Part shown: one piece after another, positions 11,735-23,200 of the stretch | Position numbering within the stretch: position 1 is the first letter of the stretch | Layout of the letters: the number at the start of each line of letters is the position of its first letter | Assembly: GCF_038502225.1 (NCBI RefSeq) | Contig: NC_091303.1 | Span: forward strand, 27,981,135-28,045,134 | Direction: 5' to 3' | DNA from: Cherax quadricarinatus | Taxonomy: Eukaryota > Arthropoda > Malacostraca > Decapoda > Parastacidae | Length of the DNA stretch: 64,000 nt | Notes under the pieces: model-generated | Seen by the model: the letters and a program-made list of their open reading frames with translations, nothing else | What the model was told of the DNA's origin: nothing | Database searches by the model: none | Position numbers and translations under genes: made by a program

Positions 11735-11915
11735 CTTCCTTTTCTTCGTTGTCTTCTTCTGTAAGGTCATCAAGTTCAGTTCCTTCAACCTTTCCTCAGA
11801 CAGCATTCCTCTCAGTTCTGGTGCTGTCCTGGTTGTAAACCTTTGGACCTTTTCTTTCCCTGTCTGGCCAGGTATGAGTTTATGGTGGCGTCGTAGACTC
11901 TGTAATACCTGAATA
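11735..11915 (-). mobile_element. LINE-B C-terminal fragment
   Basis: The minus strand encodes VQRFTTRTAPELRG, SEERLKELNLMTLQ, which aligns with VQKFATRLVPKLRG, YEERLREINLTTLE of the LINE-B copy at 14660-14730. Flanking sequence adds NPNGN and a basic run that I cannot assign. Decayed and 5'-truncated. Confidence 0.7.
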
Positions 11916-11944
11916 TCTAAAGGATGTTTTAGAGGATCAATCAG

Positions 11945-12125
11945 GCAGCGAGCCGCTCCCGAGCTCTTGGTAGATCTAGGCCTGATGAACCAGGTTGTTA
12001 CTACTATACATATGATGTTCAACATACAAAGCACTGCCCGGTTGGTCAGGAACCGACTGATTTGAAGAACTTAACAAGTTCCTTCTTGAAGACAGCCAGA
12101 GGTTTGTTGGTAATTTACATACACA
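11945..12125 (-). mobile_element. LINE-A 3' tail
   Basis: Minus-strand LINE-A terminus: GGCCTGATGAACCAGGTTGT, GCCCGGTTGGTCAGGAA, then GACAGCCAGAGGTTTGTTGG. The GC-rich extreme tail is degraded. Confidence 0.65.
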
Positions 12126-12325
12126 TAATCCTGGAGGGAATGGTTCCAAACCTTCACACTGAAGTCATTCTATTTGAAAGCGAGAGAGACTGAAGTTAGT
12201 GCAGCAAAGTACCTGCAATAAAAAGCAAGGCGCAACGAGTATACTAAGAGAACTCGACGAGTGTTAGAAGTCCCCGACTTTTCAACACCCTCCCTCCATG
12301 CATAAGGAGAATTACCAACAAACTT
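12126..12325 (+). mobile_element. LINE-A fragment, opposite strand
   Basis: The plus strand from about 12126 encodes remnants of ILEGMVPNLHTEV, then CSKVPAIKSKAQR and SPRLFNTLP, the same order as YTWKVFEGLVPNLHTA...RGPRLFKILP at 9070-9250. It abuts an oppositely oriented tail, giving a tail-to-body inverted junction at about 12126. Confidence 0.6.
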
Positions 12326-13185
12326 TAAGTATCTTTGTTACAAACACTGGCCTTATGCCGTAACAACAGGAAAATACTGGCTTAGTCGTTGTCCAATTTT
12401 TATATTTCACTTCAGGGGAAATAAGCACTAAGTATTTTTTCCAGGTTTTTTATCTAGTTTGAAAAGTCTGTTTTCGTACTTAGTAACTAGGCTAAACATT
12501 AAAATCCCATACTCATAGGAAGGTTATGTGACACCTTGTGATATTTCACATACAATGAATATTAAAGAACATAATTGTATGTTTACGTTCTTGTAAATAA
12601 TTAAATAACCAAACTCCAAACAATTCATCAATATTGGCAATCTTGTACAGAAAGGAAAACTAGTTACTTTCGAGAAACAACAATCTCTTACAGGGATTAC
12701 TTAGGCTAGCAGTCTCTTAGGCCAATAAGTAAATCGTCTCGTGCAAGAGACTGTTAAGTCTATAGAAGCAATTATGTAACGGAGTGCCAGAGAGAGCTAT
12801 GCACTCGGGATTGAGAACCTGAAGTTACTGCTTGTGTCAGTGACCAGTAACTCCCACCTCAGGTTGGTCACGTGACAAAAGCTTTGAATCCGGCCGGCAC
12901 CATAACTAGCAGCCGGTCTTTTAACTAGTGATTCCATCCTCTTTTATTAACTAGTTTTCTACTTTTTCTTATTTCTATACATACATACACATATTAATAC
13001 TCATATTTATAATAAAAATAGAGAGCAATATCCTAGTATGATGATACATGTGGCATCAGATAATTATATAAAGTCGGAAATTTTCACTTTAGCTACTAGT
13101 GAAGAAGTCTGTTAGATAATATTAAGTCAAACCTCGTAACTGGAATATTTCTCAAACATAAAACGTCGTACATCGGCATAATTCG
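12326..13185. other. No recognised feature
   Basis: About 860 bp of AT-rich sequence without open frames above 60 codons or recognised repeats. A short stretch near 12790-12900 is GC-richer but shows no motif. Confidence 0.4.
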
Positions 13186-13335
13186 CAAGTTTTCAAGAGG
13201 AAAATTGACAAGATCCTCAAATCAGTTTTCCATCAACCGGGATGTACTTCATATGTGGAACTGCATGCGGCAAGCAGCAACAGCCTAGTTGATGAGGCCT
13301 TGATCTACCAGGCTTGGTCTGGGATCAGATATCCA
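13186..13335 (+). mobile_element. LINE-A C-terminal end
   Basis: The plus strand encodes FKRKIDKILKSVFHQPGC and then YVELHAASSNSLVDEALI, matching the LINE-A C-terminus LDRHLKSVLDQPGC, YVGLRAASSNSLVDQAFI seen at 62870-63030 on the minus strand. The fragment ends at about 13335. Confidence 0.8.
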
Positions 13336-13825
13336 TCAAGTATGCACGAAGAGTGTACAGTGAAAAGTCGGGAGGGAACCTGTAACAGTCATCGAGTTCT
13401 CTTACTGGACTCATCGCGCCTCTGCATTTTATTGGAGGTACTTGGCACCATCTGCCAAGTCTCTTGCTTTCATACGGAGTAATTTCGGTGTGCAGATTGG
13501 CAATCAGTCCCTCCAGGATTTTCCAGTTGTAAACTGTAATGCACCTTTCTCGTGTCCATTCCAAGGAGTACAGCTCTAGGGACTTTCAAGTGTTCTCAAT
13601 AATTTAGAGGCTTGACTGAGAGTAATCAGACAGTGCAAAGTTATCTATGTTTTTTTAATTCAGCAATCTCGCCTGCTCTGAAGAGGATCGTAATTATACA
13701 GCAGAATTCCATCCTGGATAGAACTAGTTACTTAAAGAGTATCATCACTGACTTTACATCTCTGTCTTAAACGTTCTAGTAATCCATTATTTTCCTTGCA
13801 TAGCAATAACAACATTGTTGAGATA
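13336..13825 (-). mobile_element. LINE-A fragment, minus strand
   Basis: The minus strand encodes ITVYNWKILEGLIANLHTEI and RWCQVPPIKCRGA (13530-13400), i.e. the LINE-A C-terminal region, and continues upstream to about 13820 through a thumb region in which AGCAGAATTCCATCCTGGA corresponds to the LINE's RLEYCC-type motif. It therefore converges with the plus-strand fragment just before it. Confidence 0.75.
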
Positions 13826-13829
13826 ATTA

Positions 13830-14296
<467 letters not shown>

Positions 14297-14362
14297 ACTC
14301 ACCTAGTTGTGGTTGCAGGGGTCGAGACCTAGCTCCTGGCCCAGCCTCTTCACTGGTCGCTA

Positions 14363-16264
14363 CTAGGTCACTCTCCCTGAACCGTGAGCTTTATCATACC
14401 TCTGCTTAAAGCTATGTATGGATCCTGCCTCCACTACATCGCTTCCCAACCTATTCCACTTCCTGACTACTCTGTTACTGAAGAAATACTTCCTAACATC
14501 CCTGTGATTCATCTGTATCTTCAACTTCCAACTGTGTCCCCTTCTTGCTGTGTCCCATCTCTGGAACATTCTCTGTCCACCTTGTCAATTCCTCTCAGTA
14601 TTTTATATGCCGTTATCATGTCCCCCCTATCTCTCCTGTCCTCCAGTGTCGTCAGGTTGATTTCCCTTAACCTCTCCTCGTAGGACATACCCCTTAGCTT
14701 TGGGACTAGTCTTGTTGCAAACTTTTGCACATTCGCTAGTTTCTTTACGTGCTTGGCTAGGTGTGGGTTCCAAACTGGTGCCGCATACTCCAATATGGGC
14801 CTAACGTACACGGTGTACAGGGTCCTGAACGAATCCTTATTACTTAATGGCGGAACACTGTTCTTAGGTTTGCTAGGTGCCTATATGATGCAGCAGTTAT
14901 TTGGTTGATGTGCGCCTCAGGAGATGTGCCGGGTGTTATATTCACCCCAAGATCTTTTCCCTTGAGCGAGGTTTGTAGTCTCTGGGCCCCCTAGACTGTA
15001 CTCCGTCTGCGGTCTTCTTTGCCCTTCCCCAATCTTCATGGCTTTGCACTTGGTGGGGTTGAACTCCAGGAGCCAATTGCTGGACCAAGCCTGCAGTCTG
15101 TCCAGATCTCTTCGTAGTTCTGCCTGGTCCTCATCCGATTGAATTCTTCTCATCAACTGCACATCATCTGCAAACAGGGACCCTTCGGAGTCTATTCTTT
15201 CCGTCATGTCGTTCACAAATACCAGAAACAGCACTGGTCCTATGACTGACCCCTGTGAAACCCCGCTCGTCACAGGCGCCCACTCTGGCACCTCGCCTCG
15301 TACCATGACTCGCTGCTGTCTTCCTGACAGGTATTCCCAGAGCCATTGCAGTGCCTTCCCTGTTATACCTCCCTGGTCCTCCAGATTTTGCACTAATTTC
15401 TTGTGTGGAACTGTGTCAAACGCCTTCTACAGTCCAAGAAAATGCAATATACCCACCCCTCTCTCTTTTGTCTTACTGCTGTCACCCTGTCATAGAATCC
15501 CAGTAGGTTTGTGACACAGGATTTCCCGTCCCTGAAACCGTGTTAGCTGTTGTTGATAAGGTTATTTCTTTCTAGGTGTTCCACCACTCTTCTGATAATC
15601 TTCTCCATGACTTTGCATACTATACATGTCAATGACACTGGTCTATAGCTTAGTGCTTCCTGTCTCTTTTTTTAAAAATTGGGACTACATTTGCTGTCTT
15701 CCATACCTCAGGTAATCTCCCTGTTTCGATAGATGTCTTGAATATTGGTAGGGCTACACATAGCACCTCTGCTCCCTCTCTCAGGACCCATGGAGAGATG
15801 CTATCTGACACCATCGCCTTCGAGGTGTCTACCTCGCTCAGCAGCTTCTTCACTTCTTCCTCGGTTGTATGTATTGTATCCAACACTTGATGGTGTACCC
15901 CACCTCTCCGTCTTTCTGGAGTCCCTTCTGTCTCCTCTGTGAACACTTCTTTGAATCTCGTGTTGAGCTCCTCACATACTTCTCGGCCGTTTCTTGTGAT
16001 CTCTCCTCCTTCCTTCCTTAGCCTGATTACCTGGTCCTTGACTGTTATTTTCCTCCTGATGTGGCTGTACAACAGCTTCAGGTCAGATTTGGCTTTCGCT
16101 GTTATGTCATTTTCATATTGTCGTTGGGCCTCCCTACTTACCTGTGCATATTCATTTCTGGCTCTACGACTGCTCTCCTTATTCTCCTGGGTCCTTTGCC
16201 TTATATACTTCTTCCATTCTCTAGCACACTGGTTTTGGCCTCCCTGCACCTTTGGGTGAACCAT
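14363..16264 (-). pseudogene. LINE-B reverse transcriptase and C-terminal domain
   Basis: Begins with the linker YENDITAKAKSDLKLLYSHI and RT finger residues LPEVWKTANVVPIFKK (15720-15660). A frame is lost in a run of T/A near 15667-15675. The palm continues with a DTVPHKKL-like motif near 15415, LEDQGGITGKALQWLWEYL (15390-15335), VSQGSVIGPVLFLVFVNDM (15270-15215) and the catalytic SLFADDVQL (15185-15155), then LLEFNPTKCKAMKIG (15070-15025). The C-terminal part has ILEYAAPVWNPHLAKHV (14800-14750), RGMSYEERLREINLTTLEDR (about 14685-14640) and KYFFSNRVVRKWNRL (14500-14450). Frames change near 15650, 15400-15393 and 14569-14521. Confidence 0.88.
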
Positions 16265-16431
16265 GGGCTCATCCTGGCTTTTTCATTATTCCTGTTACCC
16301 TTGGGTACAAACCTCTCCTCAGCTTCCTTGCATATTGTCACATATTCCATCATCTCGTTTACTGACTTCCCTGCCAGTTCTCTGTCCCATTGAACCCTGT
16401 TCTGGAAGTTTTTCATTCCCGCATAGTCCCC

Positions 16432-17327
16432 CTATTTGTAGTTTGGCTTCATTCCTCTGGCTCTTCCTGTGACCCCCTCCACTTGTAACTCTACTGTGTA
16501 TTCGAATCTTAAAATCACATGATCGCTGACCCCAAAAGGTCTTTCATATGTGATATCTTCAATATCTGCACTACTCAAGGTGAATACTAGGTCCAGTCTC
16601 GCTGGTTTATCCTCTCCTCTCTCTCTGGTAGTGTCCCTTACGTGTTGGTACATGAAGTCTTCCAGTACCACCTCCATCATCCTGGTCCCCCATGCTTCTT
16701 GGCCCCCCATGTGGCTCCAAGTTCTCCCAATTGATTTCCTTGTGGTTGAAGTCATCCATTATCAATAGCTTTGCCCTGCTCACATGAGCTCTTCTTGCCA
16801 CTTTAGCCAGTGTGTCAGCCATCGCTCCATTACTCTCATCATACTCTTGCCTTGGCCCCCTGCTGTTCTGTGGTGGGTTATACATCACTGCAATTACCAC
16901 CTTGGGACCTCTAGACTGAAGCATTCCTACTATGTAATCCCTTGTTTCTCCACTGTCTCCTCTCTCCAGCTCATCAAAATCCCATTGGTTCTTGACCAGC
17001 AGTGTCACTCTTCCACCCCGTCTGTTCTCTGTCTTTCCTCAGGATCTGATATCCCATCGGAAAGATGGCATCTGTTCTCATACCCGTGAGCTTGGTTTCT
17101 GTGAGAGCTATGATGTCCGTTGATGCCTCTCTGATTCTTTTGTGCCACTTCTCCCACTTATTTGTTATTCCATCAGTGTTGGTGTACCATACCTTCAGTC
17201 TGCTCTCCAACACTGTGTTTTTGGGGGTCTGTGAGGGTGGGGGACCTAGCAGTGTACTGTGGGATTCTATAGCTGAGTGTTGGGTGGGAGCTGTGGGTGT
17301 GGACTGTGGTTTGTGTTGGGATAACAT
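16432..17327 (-). pseudogene. LINE-B endonuclease domain
   Basis: Minus-strand blocks of an exonuclease-endonuclease-phosphatase fold that would nick the target DNA. Visible motifs in order: LKVWYTNTDGITNKW (17200-17155), the catalytic LTETKLTG (about 17105-17080), RDYIVGML and VVIAVMYNPPQNS (16945-16860), LLIMDDFNHKEINWE with the metal-binding D/N pair (about 16770-16725), and GVSDHVIL with the conserved SDH (about 16530-16505). Three reading frames are used (17327-16974, 17008-16607, 16755-16432), so at least two frameshifts separate the blocks. In intact relatives endonuclease and RT are in one ORF. Confidence 0.85.
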
Positions 17328-17489
17328 GATTGGTTGTGCGGTTCTGGGGTGTGATTGCTCTTGTTGCTCTGCCCTGCTTTAGTTGTCATCTGCAGATTCT
17401 GTCCTTGTCTTTCCTCCTAGCTCCTTTCGCTTTTGTGTTCTCTCCCTCAGCTGCTGTCGTTCTGTTTGTGTTCTCGGTGTGTGTGTGGG

Positions 17490-18150
17490 GGGTGTACTCG
17501 CCTAGTTGTACTCACCTAGTTGTGGTTGTAGAGATCGAGTCACAGCTCCTGGCCCCGCCTCTTCACTGGTCGCCACTAGGTCCACACACTCCCTGTTCCA
17601 TGAGCTTTATCATACCTCTTCTTAAAGCTATGTATGGATCCTGGCTCCACTACATCACTTCTCACACTATTCCACTTCCTGATAACTCTGTGACTGAAGA
17701 AATACTTCCTAACATCCCTGCGATTCATCTGAGTCTTCAGCTTCCAACTGTGACCCCTTGTTGCTGTGTCCTATCTCTGGAACATCCTGTCTCTGTCCAC
17801 CTTGTCGATTCCTCTCAGTATTTTATATGTCGTTATCATGTCCTCCCTATCTCTCCTGTCTTCCAATGTCGTCAGGTCGATTCCCCTTAACCTCTCGTCA
17901 TAGGACATACCCCTTAGCTCCGGGACTAGTCTTGTTGCAAACCTTTGCATTTTCCCCTAGTTTCCTTACGTGCTTGGCTAGGTGTGGGTTCCAAACTGGT
18001 GCCGCATACTCCAATCTGGGCCTAACGTACACAGTGTACAGGGTCCTGAACGATTCCTTATTAAGATGTCAGAATGGTGCAGCATATGGGCGCCTAGCCC
18101 GTATGATGCAGCAGTTATCTGGTTGATGTGCACCTCAGGAGATGTGCCTT
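17490..18150 (-). mobile_element. LINE-B truncated sister copy
   Basis: Second LINE-B 3' end in the same orientation, closely similar to 14300-14935 (same tail words CTAGTTGTGGTTG, CTCCTGGCCC, CTTCACTGGTCGC). It is 5'-truncated at about 18150, shortly upstream of the region encoding ILEYAAPVWNPHLAKHV. Its tail also borders a short TG/G-rich tract (17470-17490) and the terminal word GTACTC(A/G)CCTAGTTG is duplicated there. Confidence 0.85.
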
Positions 18151-18905
18151 TCTGGCTCTCCTGCTTGTTTATCTATTTTCTGCAGATTGAATTATATATT
18201 ATTTTTCAAAAGCCCTCTTGCTATTTTCCCTAGCCTCTTGTCTATTCTTGATTAAACCATTTGCTCTATGATTTTTCTGATTTTCTTTGCGTTTGGTATG
18301 AATCTTTTCTCATTACGTCAAGCATTTCTTGTACAGTTCTGCCGCCCAGACACCTCTCCCATTCCACTTTGCTCAGAAAAAGTCTCATGCCTTTATAGAC
18401 CCATTTTCTTTTTATTTGCTTCTTTCTTTTCTCTCTCCATATTTCTTTCAAACAGGTACTCGAGGTTTATTGCCACAAGACCGACAGCCCTTATTGATTC
18501 CCCATAATTAATTTCTGCTATGTCATTCATTTAGTGTGAAAACCACATCAAGTCTTGCTGGCTTATCTCCTCCCCTCACTCGTTTCCTTCACATGTTGAC
18601 TCAGATCTTCATTGCTGCTCTACTACTGTTTCCTCTCTGTGTTTCTGGTCCTCTATGGGGTCCCACTGTTCTCAGTCAATCTCATGGTAGATGAAGTCTT
18701 CTTGCACTTGCAGCCACTCTTATCAATATGACTCATTGTCTTGTTATTCTGGTCTTCTATTGTTTCCTGGCGGATTAAATATCACTGTCACTATTACTTC
18801 CCTGTCTCTGGACATGACAATACCTGCTATATAGTCCCTCGACGCTCATTTTTCTTAGTTCTTCAAATATTCAGTTATTTCTCACCATCAATGCTACTCC
18901 GTCTT
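18151..18905 (-). pseudogene. Older LINE-B copy, part 1 (endonuclease and linker)
   Basis: The minus strand from about 18880 to 18540 encodes a decayed LINE-B endonuclease (DYIAGIVMSRDREVI, then VIFNPPGN, matching DYIVGMLQSRGPKVV, MYNPPQN at 16930-16860). A linker block follows: VEWERCLGGRTVQEMLDVM (18370-18310), matching VQWDRELAGKSVNEMMEYV. The match continues to about 18155 and then breaks at the truncated sister copy. Its downstream sequence reappears at 14130-13830. It is much more diverged than the copies inserted in it, hence older. Confidence 0.75.
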
Positions 18906-19120
18906 TTCCTTTGGTTTGGTACTAGTGTTGTGGTGGTGGTAACAGTGTTGTGGTGATGGTGGTGGTACTAGTGTTGTCTCATTATATTTCCGTTTAAGGT
19001 GGTGGTGGTGGAGTTTGTTATTTGTTGTTGTTGGAGAGAGAGAGGGAGGGGGGGGGGGGGGGGGGGCTCGAGTACTGTCGTGATCGGTGGTGGCTGAAGG
19101 AGGGGGGGGGGGGGTGGGTT
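18905..19120. repeat. GGT-rich and poly-G low-complexity tract
   Basis: Interrupted TGG/GGT repeats from about 18922, then uninterrupted runs of 19 G (19048-19066) and 13 G (19102-19114). The proline-rich minus-strand frames across it are translations of this tract. Confidence 0.9.
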
Positions 19121-19837
19121 GCTGTGTCTCCATGAAGGCTGCCTGGGAGGCCAAGACAACTAACACCAGAGGCTTGCACTTAAACTCCTTACATTAATAC
19201 TACATAATCAGTCCAGTTTTAACGACATGATAATTTGTGGCTTGAAAGAAGACCAGCACAGTGTATTATAGGAGAGAGAGAGTATGATGGTAGGCAATTT
19301 GCAGCTTGCATCATGGCTTAAAGTATTTTGTGGCAGTGGGATGGAGGTGCCCTGCAGGCAACATTATCTCACCATGCCTGCAGGAGGTGGAGGTGCCCTG
19401 CAGGCACTACTTCAACCTCATGACTGCAGAGGATGCCATCATGGCACAAGTGTAGCTCCGACGGTAGCAGCGACGGCAGCAGCGGCATAAGCGTGCTGCT
19501 GCACTGACTCTTGCCTCACACCTGCATATAATCACTGCCTGCCACCACACAAGTGCCAACCTCTCACCACCCTTCCCTAGCCATGGTTACTACACTTCAA
19601 AAAAACCTTCTCCGCTCCACACATTCCTGCCTGACTCTCTCGCTCCTCCCTCCGTCCTCGCTCCTGCCTCACTCTCTCGCTCCTCAACATGCTCTAAATT
19701 CAACATGACTATGCAAGTTTACTTTTTAGTAGTTTTTCTCATAGTTTAAAAATGATGAGGTAACGATACGTAGAGTTTTCTATCGCAATTATTCAGAGAT
19801 TCTTCACCTTAATTTGACATATAAAAAGTAGAAATAT
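19121..19837. other. No recognised feature
   Basis: Contains a short partial duplication around CCTGCAGGCA at 19350-19410 and a CTCCTGCCTCACTCTCTCGC-type imperfect repeat at 19630-19685, but no gene, RNA or element I can name. Confidence 0.4.
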
Positions 19838-20130
19838 CATGTGGGAGTTCGACACGTGGATTAGGTAAGAAATACTCACGTAGGCTGGTATTACGTATAA
19901 TTACAGATAAGGTGGATAACGCCCTTACAGCCGTGACCTGCCTCCTTGCTCAATCTCGTATAACTGACTGACTGGCCGCCCGTACCCATATGTGAGAGGG
20001 TCTTTGAATAATGCCAGGTCAGCGCAATGAGTTCAGATAGTGACTCAGGCAGAGACGGTTGGTCGTGAGTCAACTGGCACAGTGGTTACTGGTAACTGGT
20101 TACTACTACTGAGAGAAAAACAATGAGAGT
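19838..20130. mobile_element. LTR-like segment related to 25320-25612
   Basis: This segment aligns by eye along its length with 25320-25612. Shared landmarks in the same order are TCATGTGGG(A/G)GTTCGA, ACGTGGATT(A/G)GGTAA, a GACTGACTGAC-like word, GACGGTTGGT(C/A)GTGAGTCA, ACTGGTAACTGGTTACTA and CTACTGAGAG. No integrase gene is adjacent, so it would be a solo or truncated LTR. It lacks the last 30 bp of the other copy. Confidence 0.5.
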
Positions 20131-20149
20131 TCCTAGAGTTTTTCCACTT

Positions 20150-20215
20150 ACGAAGCCCGGGCATAGGTCAGGCTCGTCTGATGCTTGCCTGGCTAACCAG
20201 GCTGTTGCTGCTACG
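20150..20215. mobile_element. LINE-A tail remnant at the edge of the 55-bp array
   Basis: GCCCGGGCATAGGTCAGG and TGGCTAACCAGGCTGTTGCT resemble the LINE-A terminal tail (compare AACCAGGCTGTTACTGCT at 62920-62937). The array starts immediately after, within the continuation of this word. Confidence 0.6.
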
Positions 20216-23200
20216 TACACTTCACAGTGTAGCAAATGTAGTGTTGGTTGACAGGTGCTACACTGCTACCTACACTTCACAGTGTAGCAAGTGTAGTGTT
20301 GGTTGACAGGTGCTACACTGCTACCTACACTTCACAGTGTAGCAAGTGTAGTGTTGGTTGCTACACTGCGACCTACACTTCACAGTGTAGCAAGTGTAGT
20401 GTTGGTTGACAGGTGCTACACTGCTACCTACACTTCACAGTGTAGCAAGTGTAGTGTTGGCTGACAGTGTAGCAAGTGCAGTGTTGGTTGACAGGTGCTA
20501 CACTGCTACCTACACTTCACAGTGTAGCAAGTGTAGTGTTGGTTGACAGGTGCTACACTGCTACCTACACTTCACAGTGTAGCAAGTGTAGTGTTGGTTG
20601 ACAGGTGCTACACTGCTACCTACACTTCACAGTGTAGCAAGTGTAGTGTTGGCTGACAGGTGCTACACTGCTACCTACACTTCACAGTGTAGCAAGTGTA
20701 GTGTTGGTTGACAGGTGCTACACTGCTACCTACACTTCACAGTGTAGCAAGTGTAGTGTTGGTTGACAGGTGCTACACTGCTACCTACACTTCACAGTGT
20801 AGCAAGTGTAGTGTTGGCTGACAGGTGCTACACTGCTACCTACACTTCACAGTGTAGCAAGTGTAGTGTTGGCTGACAGGTGCTACACTGCTACCTACAC
20901 TTCACAGTGTAGCAAGTGTAGTGTTGGTTGACAGGTGCTACACTGCTACCTACACTTCACAGTGTAGCAAGTGTAGTGTTGGTTGACAGGTGCTACACTG
21001 CTACCTACACTTCACAGTGTAGCAAGTGTAGTGTTGGTTGACAGGTGCTACACTGCTACCTACACTTCACAGTGTAGCAAGTGTAGTGTTGGTTGACAGG
21101 TGCTACACTGCTACCTACACTTCACAGTGTAGCAAGTGTAGTGTTGGTTGACAGGTGCTACACTGCTACCTACACTTCACAGTGTAGCAAGTGTAGTGTT
21201 GGTTGACAGGTGCTACACTGCTACCTACACTTCACAGTGTAGCAAGTGTAGTGTTGGTTGACAGGTTCTACACTGCTACCTACACTTCACAGTGTAGCAA
21301 GTGTAGTGTTGGCTGACAGGTGCTACACTGCTACCTTACACTTAACAGTGTAGCAAGTGTATTGTTGGTTGACAGGTGCTACACTGCTACCTACACTTCA
21401 CAGTGTAGCAAGTGTAGTGTTGGTTGACAGGTGCTACACTGCTACCTACACTTCACAGTGTAGCAAGTGTAGTGTTGGTTGACAGGTGCTACACTGCTAC
21501 CTACACTTCACAGTGTAGGAAGTGTAGTGTTGGTTGACAGGTGCTACACTGCTACCTACACTTCACAGTGTAGCAAGTGTAGTGTTGGTTGACAGGTGCT
21601 ACACTGCTACCTACACTTCACAGTGTAGCAAGTGTAGTGTTGGTTGACAGGTGCTACACTGCTACCTATACTTCACAGTGTAGCAAGTGTAGTGTTGGTT
21701 GACAGGTGCTACACTGCTACCTACACTTCACAGTGTAGCAAGTGTAGTGTTGGTTGACAGGTGCTACACTGCTACCTACACTTCACAGTGTAGCAAGTGT
21801 AGTGTTGGTTGACAGGTGCTACACTGCTACCTACACTTCACAGTGTAGCAAGTGTAGTGTTGGTTGACAGGTGCTACACTGCTACCTACACTTCACAGTG
21901 TAGCAAGTGTAGTGTTGGTTGACAGGTGCTACACTGCTACCTACACTTCACAGTGTAGCAAGTGTAGTGTTGGTTGACAGGTGCTACACTGCTACCTACA
22001 CTTCACAGTGTAGGAAGTGTAGTGTTGGTTGACAGGTGCTACACTGCTACCTACACTTCACAGTGTAGCAAGTGTAGTGTTGGTTGACAGGTGCTACACT
22101 GCTACCTACACTTCACAGTGTAGCAAGTGTAGTGTTGGTTGACAGGTGCTACACTGCTACCTACACTTCACAGTGTAGCAAGTGTAGTGTTGGTTGACAG
22201 GTGCTACACTACTACCTACACTTCACAGTGTAGCAAGTGGAGTGTTGGTTGACAGGTGCTACACTGCTACCTACACTTCACAGTGTAGTGTTGGTTGACA
22301 GGTGCTACACTGCTACCTACACTTCACAGTGTAGCAAGTGTTGGTTGACAGGTGCTACACTACCTACACTTCACAGTGTAGCAAGTGTAGTGTTGGTTGA
22401 CAGGTGCTACAATGCTACCTACACTTCACAGTGTAGCAAGTGTAGTGTTGGTTGACAGGTGCTACACTGCTACCTACACTTCACAGTGTAGCAAGTGTAG
22501 TGTTGGTTGACAGGTGCTACACTGCTACCTACACTTCACAGTGTAGCAAGTGTAGTGTTGGTTGACAGGTGCTACACTGCTACCTACACTTCACAGTGTA
22601 GCAAGTGTAGTGTTGGTTGACAGGTGCTACACTGCTACCTACACTTCACAGTGTAGCAAGTGTAGTGTTGGCTGACAGGTGCTACACTGCTACCTACACT
22701 TCACAGTGTAGCAAGTGTAGTGTTGGTTGACAGGTGCTACACTGCTACCTACACTTCACAGTGTAGCAAGTGTAGTGTTGGTTGACAGGTGCTACACTGC
22801 TACCTACACTTCACAGTGTAGCAAGTGTAGTGTTGGTTGACAGGTGCTACACTGCTACCTACACTTCACAGTGTAGCAAGTGTAGTGTTGGTTGACAGGT
22901 GCTACACTGCTACCTACACTTCACAGTGTAGCAAGTGTAGTGTTGGTTGACAGGTGCTACACTGCTACCTACACTTCACAGTGTAGCAAGTGTAGTGTTG
23001 GTTGACAGGTGCTACACTGCTACCTACACTTCACAGTGTAGCAAGTGTAGTGTTGGTTGACAGGTGCTACACTGCTACCTACACTTCACAGTGTAGCAAG
23101 TGTAGTGTTGGTTGACAGGTGCTACACTGCTACCTACACTTCACAGTGTAGCAAGTGTAGTGTTGGTTGACAGGTGCTACACTGCTACCTACACTTCACA

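Noticed and set aside
19048..19114. Poly-G runs as a biological signal
   Set aside because: Could be low-complexity expansion or a sequencing/assembly effect; nothing else supports a function.
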